DNA of 64,000 nucleotides. Source: CADEER01 sp965216585. GTDB lineage: Bacteria > Desulfobacterota > Binatia > HRBIN30 > CADEER01. Every line of letters starts with the position of its first letter. Within the stretch, counting starts at the first letter, position 1. The notes under the pieces are model-generated. The model made no database searches and was not told where the DNA came from. It saw only the letters and a list, made by a program, of their open reading frames with translations. Made by a program: the position numbers and the translations under genes. Below, piece after piece: positions 51,841 to 59,975 of this stretch. The stretch is taken from the NCBI GenBank assembly GCA_965216585.1, contig CBDCGC010000003.1:3782001-3846000 (forward strand), written 5' to 3'.

Positions 51841-53232
51841 ATGATTCGGCTGCTCACAGACTGTGTGAGAATCATTTCCATGAAGAGAGATTCACGAATG
51901 GGGTACCCGAACGTTTCCAAAAGTGATGTTGCCCAAGCGGGATTCGCTTTGCCGGGTGTCATCTTCCTGATGTTGCTTGCCGTCATTCTCGGCATGTCGT
52001 CACTGACCGCGTCCAGCCTCGATGTGCGCGCCTCGGCCCACTATTCGACTGGCAACCAGTCCCTCTTTGCCGCCGAGTCCGGGCTTCTCCATGCCATCGG
52101 AAGTATCAACACTTCCGGTGCGATCGATTTCCAGCAGGACATCGCCAATCGCTGGGCCGAAGTCTACGGTGAGGCCGCCAAGACGTTTCCGGGTGATTCC
52201 CGTGTGTCCTACACGGCGAACCTCGTCGCGGATCCGTCGGACCCAAAGAACGGTGGCATCCTTACGGTGACCGGCTCAGCGCCCTTGCGCGCTCAGAGTG
52301 TTATCTCGGTGCGCCTCGAAAAGGATGACTTCACCGGCAGTCCCGGGGCGATCTATCTCGCCAACGACGAGGCCGGCATGGATTTCAAGGGCAACGCCTT
52401 CGAGGTCAACGGCAATGATCACGATCGTTTCTCCAACGAGATTCCCGGAGGACTCTCCAAGCCTGGTATTTCCACCAGAGGCGACGCCGTCAGGGATGGT
52501 GTTGTGAACACCCTTAGCAGTGGCCAGATGGACAACGTGAAAGGGGAAGGATTCAGCCTTTCGCCTCTGAACCCAAGCGTCTTGAACACCGGCGGCCCTT
52601 CGGTTGGCGACATCGATCAGTTCGTTACCGATCTGTTGCAAACACTCAAACTCGCATCCGAATCGGCCATCGCCGAGCCCGCGCCTTCCTACGAGTTGGT
52701 CGACCCGTTGGTGAGTGAACCGGTTCTGGAGGCACCCCAGCTGGATTACACGCTATCCGACGGAACTACCTACACCAAGACTGCGACTCAGGAGGGCGAG
52801 CTGCTCTCCTTCGACAGTGGTGTATCGTACCTCGAGACGACGAAGACGTCCTGGGAAGGCAACGATACGCTGGGAACGCTCGATGCGCCGCAGATTACCC
52901 ACATCGCTGCCGATCAGGTGCGCCTTCTCGGCAACGCCAGTGGAGCTGGCATTCTGATCGTCGACGGTGCCCTGGACATTCGTGGCACATTCGACTTCGT
53001 CGGCTGGGTGATCGTGCGAGGGAAGACCACCATTGAGGCCGATTCGAGTCTTTTCGGTAACGCGGCTGTCACCGGTTCGCTGTGGACATCGCAGCTCGAG
53101 CTGATGCTCGGCGGCAGCATAGTCGTCGACTATTGCCACGAATGCTTGCAGCTGGTCGACGGCATTTCACCGGGGAACTCCAACGCAGTGCCCCGCCCGA
53201 TGCGCATCACGAGCTGGCAGGAGGTGTTCTGA
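51841..53232 (+). CDS. PilX-like minor pilin / pilus assembly protein
   Basis: Up to 463 residues; the functional start is probably ATG 51880 or 51898 (AAGAGAG upstream of the latter), which places the leader just before QAGFALPGVIFLMLLAVILG. The segment SLDVRASAHYSTGNQSLFAA and ESGLLHAIGSI is typical of PilX N-terminal domains. The large C-terminal part (PGAIYLANDEAGMDFKGNAF, ILIVDGALDIRGTFDFVGWV) is a beta-helix-like domain found in such proteins. Its stop overlaps the next ATG (TGATG). Confidence 0.82.
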   Translation: MIRLLTDCVRIISMKRDSRMGYPNVSKSDVAQAGFALPGVIFLMLLAVILGMSSLTASSLDVRASAHYSTGNQSLFAAESGLLHAIGSINTSGAIDFQQDIANRWAEVYGEAAKTFPGDSRVSYTANLVADPSDPKNGGILTVTGSAPLRAQSVISVRLEKDDFTGSPGAIYLANDEAGMDFKGNAFEVNGNDHDRFSNEIPGGLSKPGISTRGDAVRDGVVNTLSSGQMDNVKGEGFSLSPLNPSVLNTGGPSVGDIDQFVTDLLQTLKLASESAIAEPAPSYELVDPLVSEPVLEAPQLDYTLSDGTTYTKTATQEGELLSFDSGVSYLETTKTSWEGNDTLGTLDAPQITHIAADQVRLLGNASGAGILIVDGALDIRGTFDFVGWVIVRGKTTIEADSSLFGNAAVTGSLWTSQLELMLGGSIVVDYCHECLQLVDGISPGNSNAVPRPMRITSWQEVF

Positions 53233-53489
53233 TGAAGTCCCATCTCATCGCAAGTGCAGCGGCAATCGTGCTCGCTATGCCCCTTTCACTATCGGCCGCG
53301 GACGATTGGGCGGAGGAGGCGGAGCAACATCTGGCGATGAAGGACGCAACCACCATAGATCTGATGCGCCAGCGAGCTGCCGCCAGACGCCGTGGTGATG
53401 AGAAGCTCGGTGCCGAGCTGCAAAAGAAACAGGACGCTCTTACGAAAGAGCGAGCTGAGCTGATGCGCGAGCTCGGGCAGATTTGGTGA
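53232..53489 (+). CDS. Small secreted helical protein in the minor-pilin operon
   Basis: 85 residues, ATG overlapping the PilX-like stop. Signal peptide MKSHLIASAAAIVLAMPLSL with SAA cleavage, then a Lys/Arg/Glu-rich helix (MRQRAAARRRGDEKLGAELQ) probably coiled coil. No family recognised; its place inside a pilin operon suggests a periplasmic role in pilus assembly. Confidence 0.65.
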   Translation: MKSHLIASAAAIVLAMPLSLSAADDWAEEAEQHLAMKDATTIDLMRQRAAARRRGDEKLGAELQKKQDALTKERAELMRELGQIW

Positions 53490-53497
53490 GCGTCGAA

Positions 53498-53929
53498 ATG
53501 ATCAGAAAATCGAAAATGTGGAACGACCAGAAAGGGCTGTCCATCATCGAAGTACTTGCGGCAACCGTCGTCTTTGCGCTGGTCGCCGCCGGTTTCTCGG
53601 CTTCGACGATGTCGACCATCGTCGGCAGCTCGAGGACGACTCATGTGACCATCGCGTCGGCGCTCATCCACGAGCAGGTCGAGCGATTTCGCTCCCTCGA
53701 CCCCGACGCAACACCGGTGGACTTTGCCGCCGGTCATCATGAGGATCCGAACAATCCCGTTACGTCGTATGGTGATGCCGGAGGGGTGTTCCGCCGCTCG
53801 TGGGATGTGACGGAGGTTACTCCGCGCAAGGGCATTGCTGAAGTCGTCATCACCATTGCCTGGGATGGTCCGCTGGCCGGTGAGTCGACCGCCATTACCT
53901 ACGTTTGCACGACGTCGACGTGCAGTTGA
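53498..53929 (+). CDS. PilV-like minor prepilin
   Basis: 143 residues from ATG 53498 (GGTGAG 7 nt upstream; TTG/GTG starts lie just before). Prepilin sequence DQKG|LSIIEVLAATVVFALVAA has Glu at +5. Its C-terminal beta domain contains two late Cys (TYVCTTSTCS) likely forming a disulfide. Translational spacing puts it in the same operon as the genes before and after. Confidence 0.85.
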   Translation: MIRKSKMWNDQKGLSIIEVLAATVVFALVAAGFSASTMSTIVGSSRTTHVTIASALIHEQVERFRSLDPDATPVDFAAGHHEDPNNPVTSYGDAGGVFRRSWDVTEVTPRKGIAEVVITIAWDGPLAGESTAITYVCTTSTCS

Positions 53930-53935
53930 GGAGTC

Positions 53936-54544
53936 ATGACGATGCGACTCGATCAATCCGGTTTCACCACACTCGATGTCCTCGTTGGCAGCTTCATGAG
54001 CCTCTTTCTCCTGTTCACTGTGACGGAATTCTCGTTTACCCAACAGTCGGCGCTGCGCGACCAGTCGAAACAAGTCGACATGCAGACGCTGGCGCGCAAC
54101 ACGCTCCAGCTCTTCTCCCGCGAAATTCGCAGAGCCGGCGCTGATCCGACCTGCGCCGATACGTTTGATGGGCTCGCCCTGGCCACTGCGCAGCGGCTGA
54201 CCGTACTGTCGGATCTCGACGGCAGTGGCGCGATCGAGGCTGGCAACGAAGACCTTTCGTATCGACTCGACCCCGAGACTTCGACTCTCGTCCGCACACA
54301 GGACGGAGCCAGCGACGATCTGATCGAGGGTATCGACATCGAAAACTCGGCGATTCGCTATTTCGACGCCGCCGGTACGGAGCTGGTGCCTGCCCCCAGC
54401 TTGAGCGCCGCCGAGCGCGATGCCGTGCGCCGCGTGCGCATGGAGCTCGCCGTTCGCCAGGGCGACGAGAACCCCCACATCGAGATCGCCAGCGACGTCA
54501 ACCTGCGCAGCCGGTTCTTCCTCAAGGACACCGGTTGCTCGTAG
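53936..54544 (+). CDS. PilW-like minor prepilin
   Basis: 202 residues. Prepilin-like N-terminus QSG|FTTLDVLVGSFMSLFLLF with Asp at +5 instead of Glu, as in the FimT-like protein of this cluster. The middle (RNTLQLFSREIRRAGADPTC) matches PilW-type minor pilins. Last gene of the cluster; converges with the FAD oxidoreductase 3 bp downstream. No pilY1 is visible. Confidence 0.82.
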   Translation: MTMRLDQSGFTTLDVLVGSFMSLFLLFTVTEFSFTQQSALRDQSKQVDMQTLARNTLQLFSREIRRAGADPTCADTFDGLALATAQRLTVLSDLDGSGAIEAGNEDLSYRLDPETSTLVRTQDGASDDLIEGIDIENSAIRYFDAAGTELVPAPSLSAAERDAVRRVRMELAVRQGDENPHIEIASDVNLRSRFFLKDTGCS

Positions 54545-54547
54545 ACA

Positions 54548-55885
54548 TCAACGGATTTTCATCTCCTCGGCTTCGCGCGCTTGGACGCCGTGTTTTAGCA
54601 GGAGGCCGATCAGTGCCAGCGTGTAGCCGTCACCGGTCGACTCTCCCGTCAGTAGGCGGGAAATACGCTTGGTGACGAAGCTCGTGAAGGCGCGTTGGAC
54701 GACGTTGTTCTTGGCCTGCTGGCCGCGCTTGATCATCGCGAAGAGACGGCCGTCGTAGTAGTAGGAAGCGACGCGCTGCCAGGCTTTGATTTGTGTGAGC
54801 TGGCGTCGCTCGTAGCGTCGCAGCGCCGTCTGGCTGCCATCGAGGAGCGCAGTGGCGAGCGCCCGGGCGCCGTCCATGGCGAGGTAGAGGCCGCTCGAAA
54901 AGATGGGATCGACGAAGCCGAGGGCGTCGCCGGCCAGGGCCCAGCCGTCGCCAAAAGCGCGCTCGGCCGTGAGTTGGTAATTGCTGTAGCGGGCGACGCC
55001 GGTGACCCGGCGGGCGCCGCGTGTGACTTCGCACAGGTGCGGTTCGCTGGCGACGTAGCGGTCGAAGCGGGTATCGGCGTCGCCGGGGAGTGCTCGCCAC
55101 GCTGCACTGTCGACGATGACGCCGAGGGAGACGCGACCGGGCAGGGGGATGCGCCAGCACCAGCCGTGCTCGAGGTGATCCATGTGCACGTGCCCGGCGT
55201 TGTCGACCTGCGCTCCTTCGTAGTGGGCGAAGAGGGCGACGTCGCGCCGTTCGCTCGCCTCGGTCGGTAGGTCGAGCAGTCGGGCGACGGCGCGGCTGCG
55301 ACCGCTGGCGTCGACGATCCACTCGGGTGCGCCGCCGAAGTAGTCGCGCACGGCGTCGTCGTCGTCCGACGTGATGCGCAGCCGCTCGCCTTCGTGCGCG
55401 TGCTCGACTCGAGCACGCGTCTCGAAGATGCGAGCGCCAGCGCGGCGGCAGGTGTCGAGCAAGGTGGCGTCGAAACGATCGCGCGGCACGTTGTAGGCGT
55501 AGCCCGGTATCCGCCCGGCACTGTCGGCGAAGTGGAAGCCGACGACGTCGCCGTCGTGCAAGACGAACGTCGCCCCCGGCTTGTGCTCGCCGTACGAGCG
55601 GACTTCCTCCTCGATGCCGAGCTCGCGCAGGATCGGTACGACGGCGGGGAGCAGTGATTCGCCGACGATCACGTCGGGCTTCTTGCCACTGGCGAACAGA
55701 CCCACGCGAACACCGGCACGCGCCAGATAGGTCGCCAAGGTCGCCCCTGCCGGGCCGCCGCCGATGACGGCGATGCCGTGTGCTGTCCGCCCGCGTCGTC
55801 GCAATGGCGCCGTTCCCTCCGAGACGACCAAGATGGCATCGCCGGCGGAGGAAATACAGTGATGCGTTGCGGATGCAGAGCACAT
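54548..55885 (-). CDS. FAD-dependent oxidoreductase (geranylgeranyl reductase / halogenase-like)
   Basis: 445 residues as listed; the first about 35 precede the Rossmann motif and a later GTG start is possible. GGGPAGATLATYLARAG is the FAD-binding fold, PRDRFDATLLDTCRRAGA the second motif, and GWALAGDALGFVDPIFSSGL the GD-box. The sequence resembles flavin halogenases and geranylgeranyl reductases in general layout; the halogenase WxWxIP motif is partly there (GWCWRIPLPG), but the key Lys cannot be assigned. Divergent from the CXXCH/PQQ protein. Confidence 0.85.
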   Translation of the reverse strand: MCSASATHHCISSAGDAILVVSEGTAPLRRRGRTAHGIAVIGGGPAGATLATYLARAGVRVGLFASGKKPDVIVGESLLPAVVPILRELGIEEEVRSYGEHKPGATFVLHDGDVVGFHFADSAGRIPGYAYNVPRDRFDATLLDTCRRAGARIFETRARVEHAHEGERLRITSDDDDAVRDYFGGAPEWIVDASGRSRAVARLLDLPTEASERRDVALFAHYEGAQVDNAGHVHMDHLEHGWCWRIPLPGRVSLGVIVDSAAWRALPGDADTRFDRYVASEPHLCEVTRGARRVTGVARYSNYQLTAERAFGDGWALAGDALGFVDPIFSSGLYLAMDGARALATALLDGSQTALRRYERRQLTQIKAWQRVASYYYDGRLFAMIKRGQQAKNNVVQRAFTSFVTKRISRLLTGESTGDGYTLALIGLLLKHGVQAREAEEMKIR

Positions 55886-55947
55886 TCAAGCACCGGCCGC
55901 TCGGAATCGAGGTGGCCCGACGACCACCTTTGCGGTGAGATGCGCGG

Positions 55948-58437
55948 ATGTGGAATGGATGGGGCATGTCGGTGCATGTGCGTACCGCTCTCGCAGCGAT
56001 CTTGATCTCGCTGCCGGCGATGGCCGAGGCGCGTCTGACCGGAATCACCGGCTATGCCGGCAACTTGGGTTTCTCCTGCACGAGCTGTCACGACGGCGGC
56101 GAGATCCCCACCGTGCGGCTCGAGGGTCCGCAACGAGTTCGCGCCGGTCAGCCGGCATCGTACCGATTCGTCGTCGAGTCCGCGACGTCGGCACAAGCGG
56201 TCGCCGGCTTCGACGTTGCCGCCAGTGACGGTACGCTGCTGCCGCGCCTCGACGAGGGGATGCGGTCGGACTTCGGCGAGCTCGTCCACAGCGCGCCCAG
56301 GGGGAGCGCCCGCGGCACGACGACCTGGGACTTCGAGTGGCGAGCACCGGCCACGGCCGGTCGCCAGACGCTGTACGCGTCGGGCCTGAGCGCCGACGGC
56401 AACGGCATGCGCACCGGCGACGCCTCGGCGTCGACGACACTGGTCGTCGATGTCGAAGCGGCGCCCTGTGTCGGCGACTGCGACGGCGATGGCGCCGTCG
56501 TCGTCGCCGAGCTCATTCGCGGCGTGCGCATCGCCCTCGCGCTCGAGACCGCCGGTCTGTGTCCGCAGATCGATCGCGACGAAGACGGCGGCGTGTCGAT
56601 CGACGAGCTCGTTGCCGCGGTGCAGAACGCTCTGCGCGGCTGCGGCCACGAAGTGGAGCCGACGGCCACGCCGACACCGCGGCCGACGACGGTGGTCGGA
56701 ACCCCGGTCGATTGCGCAACCGCAACCGCCGTGCCGTCGGGTGCGGCGGCGGTCGAATGGACGACCTACGCCGGTGATCAGCAGCGGAGGTTCTTCAACC
56801 CGAGGGAAACGCGCATCAACCGCATGAGCGTATCGACCTTGCGGCCGAAGTGGCGCTACACGACCGCTGCCGTGGTCACCGCCTCGCCCGCCGTCGCCTA
56901 TGTCGACGTCCCCGGCGAGGGACGGATCAAGGTGGTTTTCGCTCCTTCCTGGGATGGCAACCTCTACGCCCTGCGCGCCAGCAACGGCACGCGCTTGTGG
57001 CATTTCGCCATGAAGCCCCACCCGGGCTCGGCCTTTCCCTACGCCTCATCGGCTGCGGTGGCGACGATTGCCGGCGAGTTGCGCGTCTACGTCGCCGGCG
57101 GCATGACGATGTACTCTCTGGAGGCGTCGAGCGGCGAGCTGCGCTGGGCCTTCGATGCCGGCACCGGCTGCAGCGATTGCGACCGGCGCACCGAGCGCAA
57201 CGAAATTCTCTCCTCACCGGCGATTGCCGACGGCAAGGTGTTCTTTGGCATGGACGTCAACGAGGGCCGTCCAGGCAAGGGCGGTGCGTTTGCCGTCGAT
57301 GTCGTGGATGGCACGCTGGTCTGGTATTTCGATCTGGAAACCGAATCGACGTGCCGTCCGGACGCCGGCGACGAAGTGCGGCGCTTCGACGGCTATCACT
57401 CGGCTGCCGAGCTTGGCTTGCCGGAAGACTTCTTTTCGACGCGCGAAGGTTGCGACTTCGACCGAACCTCGACGACTTGTGGCAACATCTGGTCGTCTTT
57501 CACGGTTGACGAGGAACGCCGTGCGCTGTTCACCGCCTCGAGCAACTGCAACACCGACGATGATCCGCAGACGGCGCAACCGCCGCCGCCGATGCCGCCC
57601 TTTGACGCCGCCATCTTTTCCCTCGACTTCGATGGCGTTGCGCGCTGGCGCTGGCGCCCGCGCGAAGTCGACAACCTCGATCTCGCCTTCGGCGGCGTGC
57701 CCAATCTATTTTCGGCCGTCATCGATGGCAGCGAGCGCGACGTCGTCGGCGTCGGCAACAAGGATGGTACGTACTATGTGCTCGACCGCGATGGGACGAA
57801 CCAAACCACGGGCGTGATCGAGCCCTACTGGTCGACCAAGGTCGTGCCCGGCGGCGCCATTGGCGGCATCATCAGCACGGCGGCGGTCGGCGAGGGCAAG
57901 GTGTTGTTCAGCACGGCCATCGGATTCGATCTCACCGATCCGCAAAAGCCGGCGGCGTGGGGGCTGCGTGCCGATACGGGCGAGGTGCTTTGGTCCAACC
58001 CGGACGCCGAGCCGAGCTACGCTCCGACCTCGGCCGTCCCCGGAGTCGTCTTCATGGGATCTCTCTTCGGCGGCAGGATGATCGCCTACGACAGCGAGAC
58101 GGGGGAGGAGCTCTACCGCTCGCCGCTGCTGGCCGGTCCGGTTTCTTCGGCGCCGGCGATCGTCGACGGCGAGGTGTTCGTCGGCGGTGGTGTCGGTACG
58201 CGCGGCAATCCCGAGAGCATTGCCCACGTCCAGTCGCTGGCCGATTCGCCAATCGCCGCCTTTTGTCTGCCCGACGCCTGCGATTGCCCGGCCGAGTTGT
58301 GTGACGACGGTGACGTTTGCACCTACGACTACCACGACGACGCCGGCGCCTGCGCCAGCGAGCCGGCGCCCGACGGCCTCCGCTGCAAGGTCGGTGAAGC
58401 AGAGGGGGTGTGTTCGGCCGGCGTCTGCGCGCGCTGA
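55948..58437 (+). CDS. Secreted CXXCH + dockerin-like + PQQ-propeller protein
   Basis: 829 residues with signal peptide (VRTALAAILISLPAMAEA). Close to the mature N-terminus FSCTSCHDGG is a CXXCH c-type heme site, followed by a beta-sandwich domain (about 50-170). Residues about 172-230 are a dockerin-like doublet (DCDGDGAVVVAELI and DRDEDGGVSIDELV), then a Thr/Pro linker (TATPTPRPTTVVG). From about 265 to 790 it is an eight-bladed PQQ-type propeller (WDGNLYALRASNGTRLWHF, KVFFGMDVNEGRPGKGGAFA). The end is Cys-rich (CDCPAELCDDGDVC). Heme plus PQQ suggests an extracellular quinohemoprotein dehydrogenase (inference). Confidence 0.85.
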   Translation: MWNGWGMSVHVRTALAAILISLPAMAEARLTGITGYAGNLGFSCTSCHDGGEIPTVRLEGPQRVRAGQPASYRFVVESATSAQAVAGFDVAASDGTLLPRLDEGMRSDFGELVHSAPRGSARGTTTWDFEWRAPATAGRQTLYASGLSADGNGMRTGDASASTTLVVDVEAAPCVGDCDGDGAVVVAELIRGVRIALALETAGLCPQIDRDEDGGVSIDELVAAVQNALRGCGHEVEPTATPTPRPTTVVGTPVDCATATAVPSGAAAVEWTTYAGDQQRRFFNPRETRINRMSVSTLRPKWRYTTAAVVTASPAVAYVDVPGEGRIKVVFAPSWDGNLYALRASNGTRLWHFAMKPHPGSAFPYASSAAVATIAGELRVYVAGGMTMYSLEASSGELRWAFDAGTGCSDCDRRTERNEILSSPAIADGKVFFGMDVNEGRPGKGGAFAVDVVDGTLVWYFDLETESTCRPDAGDEVRRFDGYHSAAELGLPEDFFSTREGCDFDRTSTTCGNIWSSFTVDEERRALFTASSNCNTDDDPQTAQPPPPMPPFDAAIFSLDFDGVARWRWRPREVDNLDLAFGGVPNLFSAVIDGSERDVVGVGNKDGTYYVLDRDGTNQTTGVIEPYWSTKVVPGGAIGGIISTAAVGEGKVLFSTAIGFDLTDPQKPAAWGLRADTGEVLWSNPDAEPSYAPTSAVPGVVFMGSLFGGRMIAYDSETGEELYRSPLLAGPVSSAPAIVDGEVFVGGGVGTRGNPESIAHVQSLADSPIAAFCLPDACDCPAELCDDGDVCTYDYHDDAGACASEPAPDGLRCKVGEAEGVCSAGVCAR

Positions 58438-58510
58438 TGCGAAGAGCGACCTACCTCAGGATCCGCTGGTCGGCCAGTGGGGACCCCACGCCATGCGGTG
58501 GGAGTTTCGC

Positions 58511-58556
58511 TTGACGTGCCATGAAAATCACTATACAAAGTAGTTATAGTGATTTT
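58511..58556 (+). promoter_or_regulatory. Toxin-antitoxin operator/promoter
   Basis: A perfect 12-bp inverted repeat (aaaatcactata at 58524-58535, tatagtgatttt at 58545-58556, 9-bp spacer) overlaps a promoter with TTGACG (58511-58516), 17-nt spacer and TACAAA (58534-58539). The antitoxin ATG is 18 nt after the repeat. Autorepression of a RES/Xre-type operon is the obvious reading. Confidence 0.75.
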
Positions 58557-58573
58557 CGAGGTCAGGAGTGGAG

Positions 58574-59251
58574 ATGTCTTCTAGCCGATCTTTGCCGATA
58601 CTTGAGTTGTCGGCGGATGAGATGGAGAGTCTGTCTGAGGTCCTGGATCTGCGCATGGCTGAAGGCGGGGCAGACAAGTCCCGGCCTGAGCAATGGGTTT
58701 TGATCGGCGCTGCGTCCGACGAAGAGGCGGCGGTGGTGCGGAAGACGATGCGCGCGGTCGGCCAAATCGCCAGGCGACGGCTCAGTGCATTGACCGAAGA
58801 GAATATCGAGCACTTGGTCGACATGTATTTGGCTGGCCACGAGCGCTCCGACGTCGATGTGGACCTCGAGCTCGACAATGCCGAGATTCGCGCCGAGTAC
58901 CTCCGCGCCACCAAGACGCTCACCGCAAAGGACGTTCGCGCCGCTGTTGCCAACAAGCCGAAGAATCCCAGCGAGCCGGCTTCGCGGTGGAAGCGAGAGA
59001 AGCGGATTTTTGCCGTTCGCAACGGCGGCGTCGATCTCTTCCCGCACTTTCTCTTTCGCGATGGAGCGCCGAGGAAGGGAATCAAGAAGATCCTCGAGGC
59101 GCTGCCGGAAGACATGAGCCCGTGGCAGATCGCCCTGTGGTTCGCCTCTGGCAACGGCTGGCTCGGCGACAAAGCGCCGCAAGACTGTCTCGACGACGTA
59201 TCGTTAGTGGTCGATGCAGCGAAACGGATGAACGATACTGCGATCGGCTAG
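58574..59251 (+). CDS. Xre/MbcA/ParS-like antitoxin of a RES system
   Basis: 225 residues from ATG 58574 (AGGAG upstream; a GTG at 58568 is alternative). The N-terminal helical region probably binds DNA; the C-terminal part IKKILEALPEDMSPWQIALW then FASGNGWLGDKAPQDCLDDV is the antitoxin-type toxin-binding segment seen in Xre/ParS-like proteins paired with RES toxins. Unusually long for this family (most are about 120-160 residues). Confidence 0.75.
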   Translation: MSSSRSLPILELSADEMESLSEVLDLRMAEGGADKSRPEQWVLIGAASDEEAAVVRKTMRAVGQIARRRLSALTEENIEHLVDMYLAGHERSDVDVDLELDNAEIRAEYLRATKTLTAKDVRAAVANKPKNPSEPASRWKREKRIFAVRNGGVDLFPHFLFRDGAPRKGIKKILEALPEDMSPWQIALWFASGNGWLGDKAPQDCLDDVSLVVDAAKRMNDTAIG

Positions 59252-59254
59252 CCG

Positions 59255-59890
59255 GTGAGCATCAAGCTTCCGCCATCGTCGCTGGCCACACCGCGGGTTG
59301 AGACTCTCGCTAAGGGAGAGGTGATCCATCGGCTTCACCAAAGCCGGCTCGCGGCGACATCGTTCAATCCGTGTCGAGGTAACCCGACGCGATTCGCGCC
59401 GATCCGAGACGACCTCGGTGCCTGTGTTCCGTCGCTCTACGCCGGTGCGACATTGGGCTCGGCTATTCACGAAACGATCTTTCACGACGTCGCCGCCAAG
59501 GCGACGTTCAAAACCGTGCGGCGGCGCGAGGTCTTGATACGTACGCACACGGTTTTAGAGGTCGCCCGAGATCTCGTCGTAGCAAGTCTGCGCAACGTCG
59601 ACCTCGCGCGCTGGAGTATCTCGCGCCGCGAGCTCATTGAATCGGGACCCAAGCTCTACAACCAAACCGCACAATGGGCAGCAGCGGTTCATCACGGATT
59701 CTCGCAGGTCGAGGGTCTGGTTTGGACGTCTCGCCAGTGTGATCCGGATTCGGTGTACCTGTTCTTCGGCGATCGGGTCGCGGCGACGGACCTGACCGTC
59801 GTTTCAGCGCGCGACGGGGCGACGGATCGAAGCTTCATGCGCGACGTTCGCTCTGAGGGTCGCAGGCGAGGCATCGTGATTACGGTCTGA
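59255..59890 (+). CDS. RES-domain toxin
   Basis: 211 residues from GTG 59255, 3 bp after the antitoxin stop. RES features: IHRLHQSRLAATSFNP, then GACVPSLYAGATLGSAIHETIF (Tyr and Glu of the NAD+-binding site). Members consume NAD+ (phosphorolysis or glycohydrolysis) and stop growth. Operon order antitoxin-toxin is standard for this family. Confidence 0.88.
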   Translation: MSIKLPPSSLATPRVETLAKGEVIHRLHQSRLAATSFNPCRGNPTRFAPIRDDLGACVPSLYAGATLGSAIHETIFHDVAAKATFKTVRRREVLIRTHTVLEVARDLVVASLRNVDLARWSISRRELIESGPKLYNQTAQWAAAVHHGFSQVEGLVWTSRQCDPDSVYLFFGDRVAATDLTVVSARDGATDRSFMRDVRSEGRRRGIVITV

Positions 59891-59975
59891 CCCCGCCGCC
59901 GTCTAGCAGGTTCTTGCGACCTGGCCGTTCCATCCTCCGCTCATCGGAATATCATCGCCTCGTGCCGCGGCGGGC

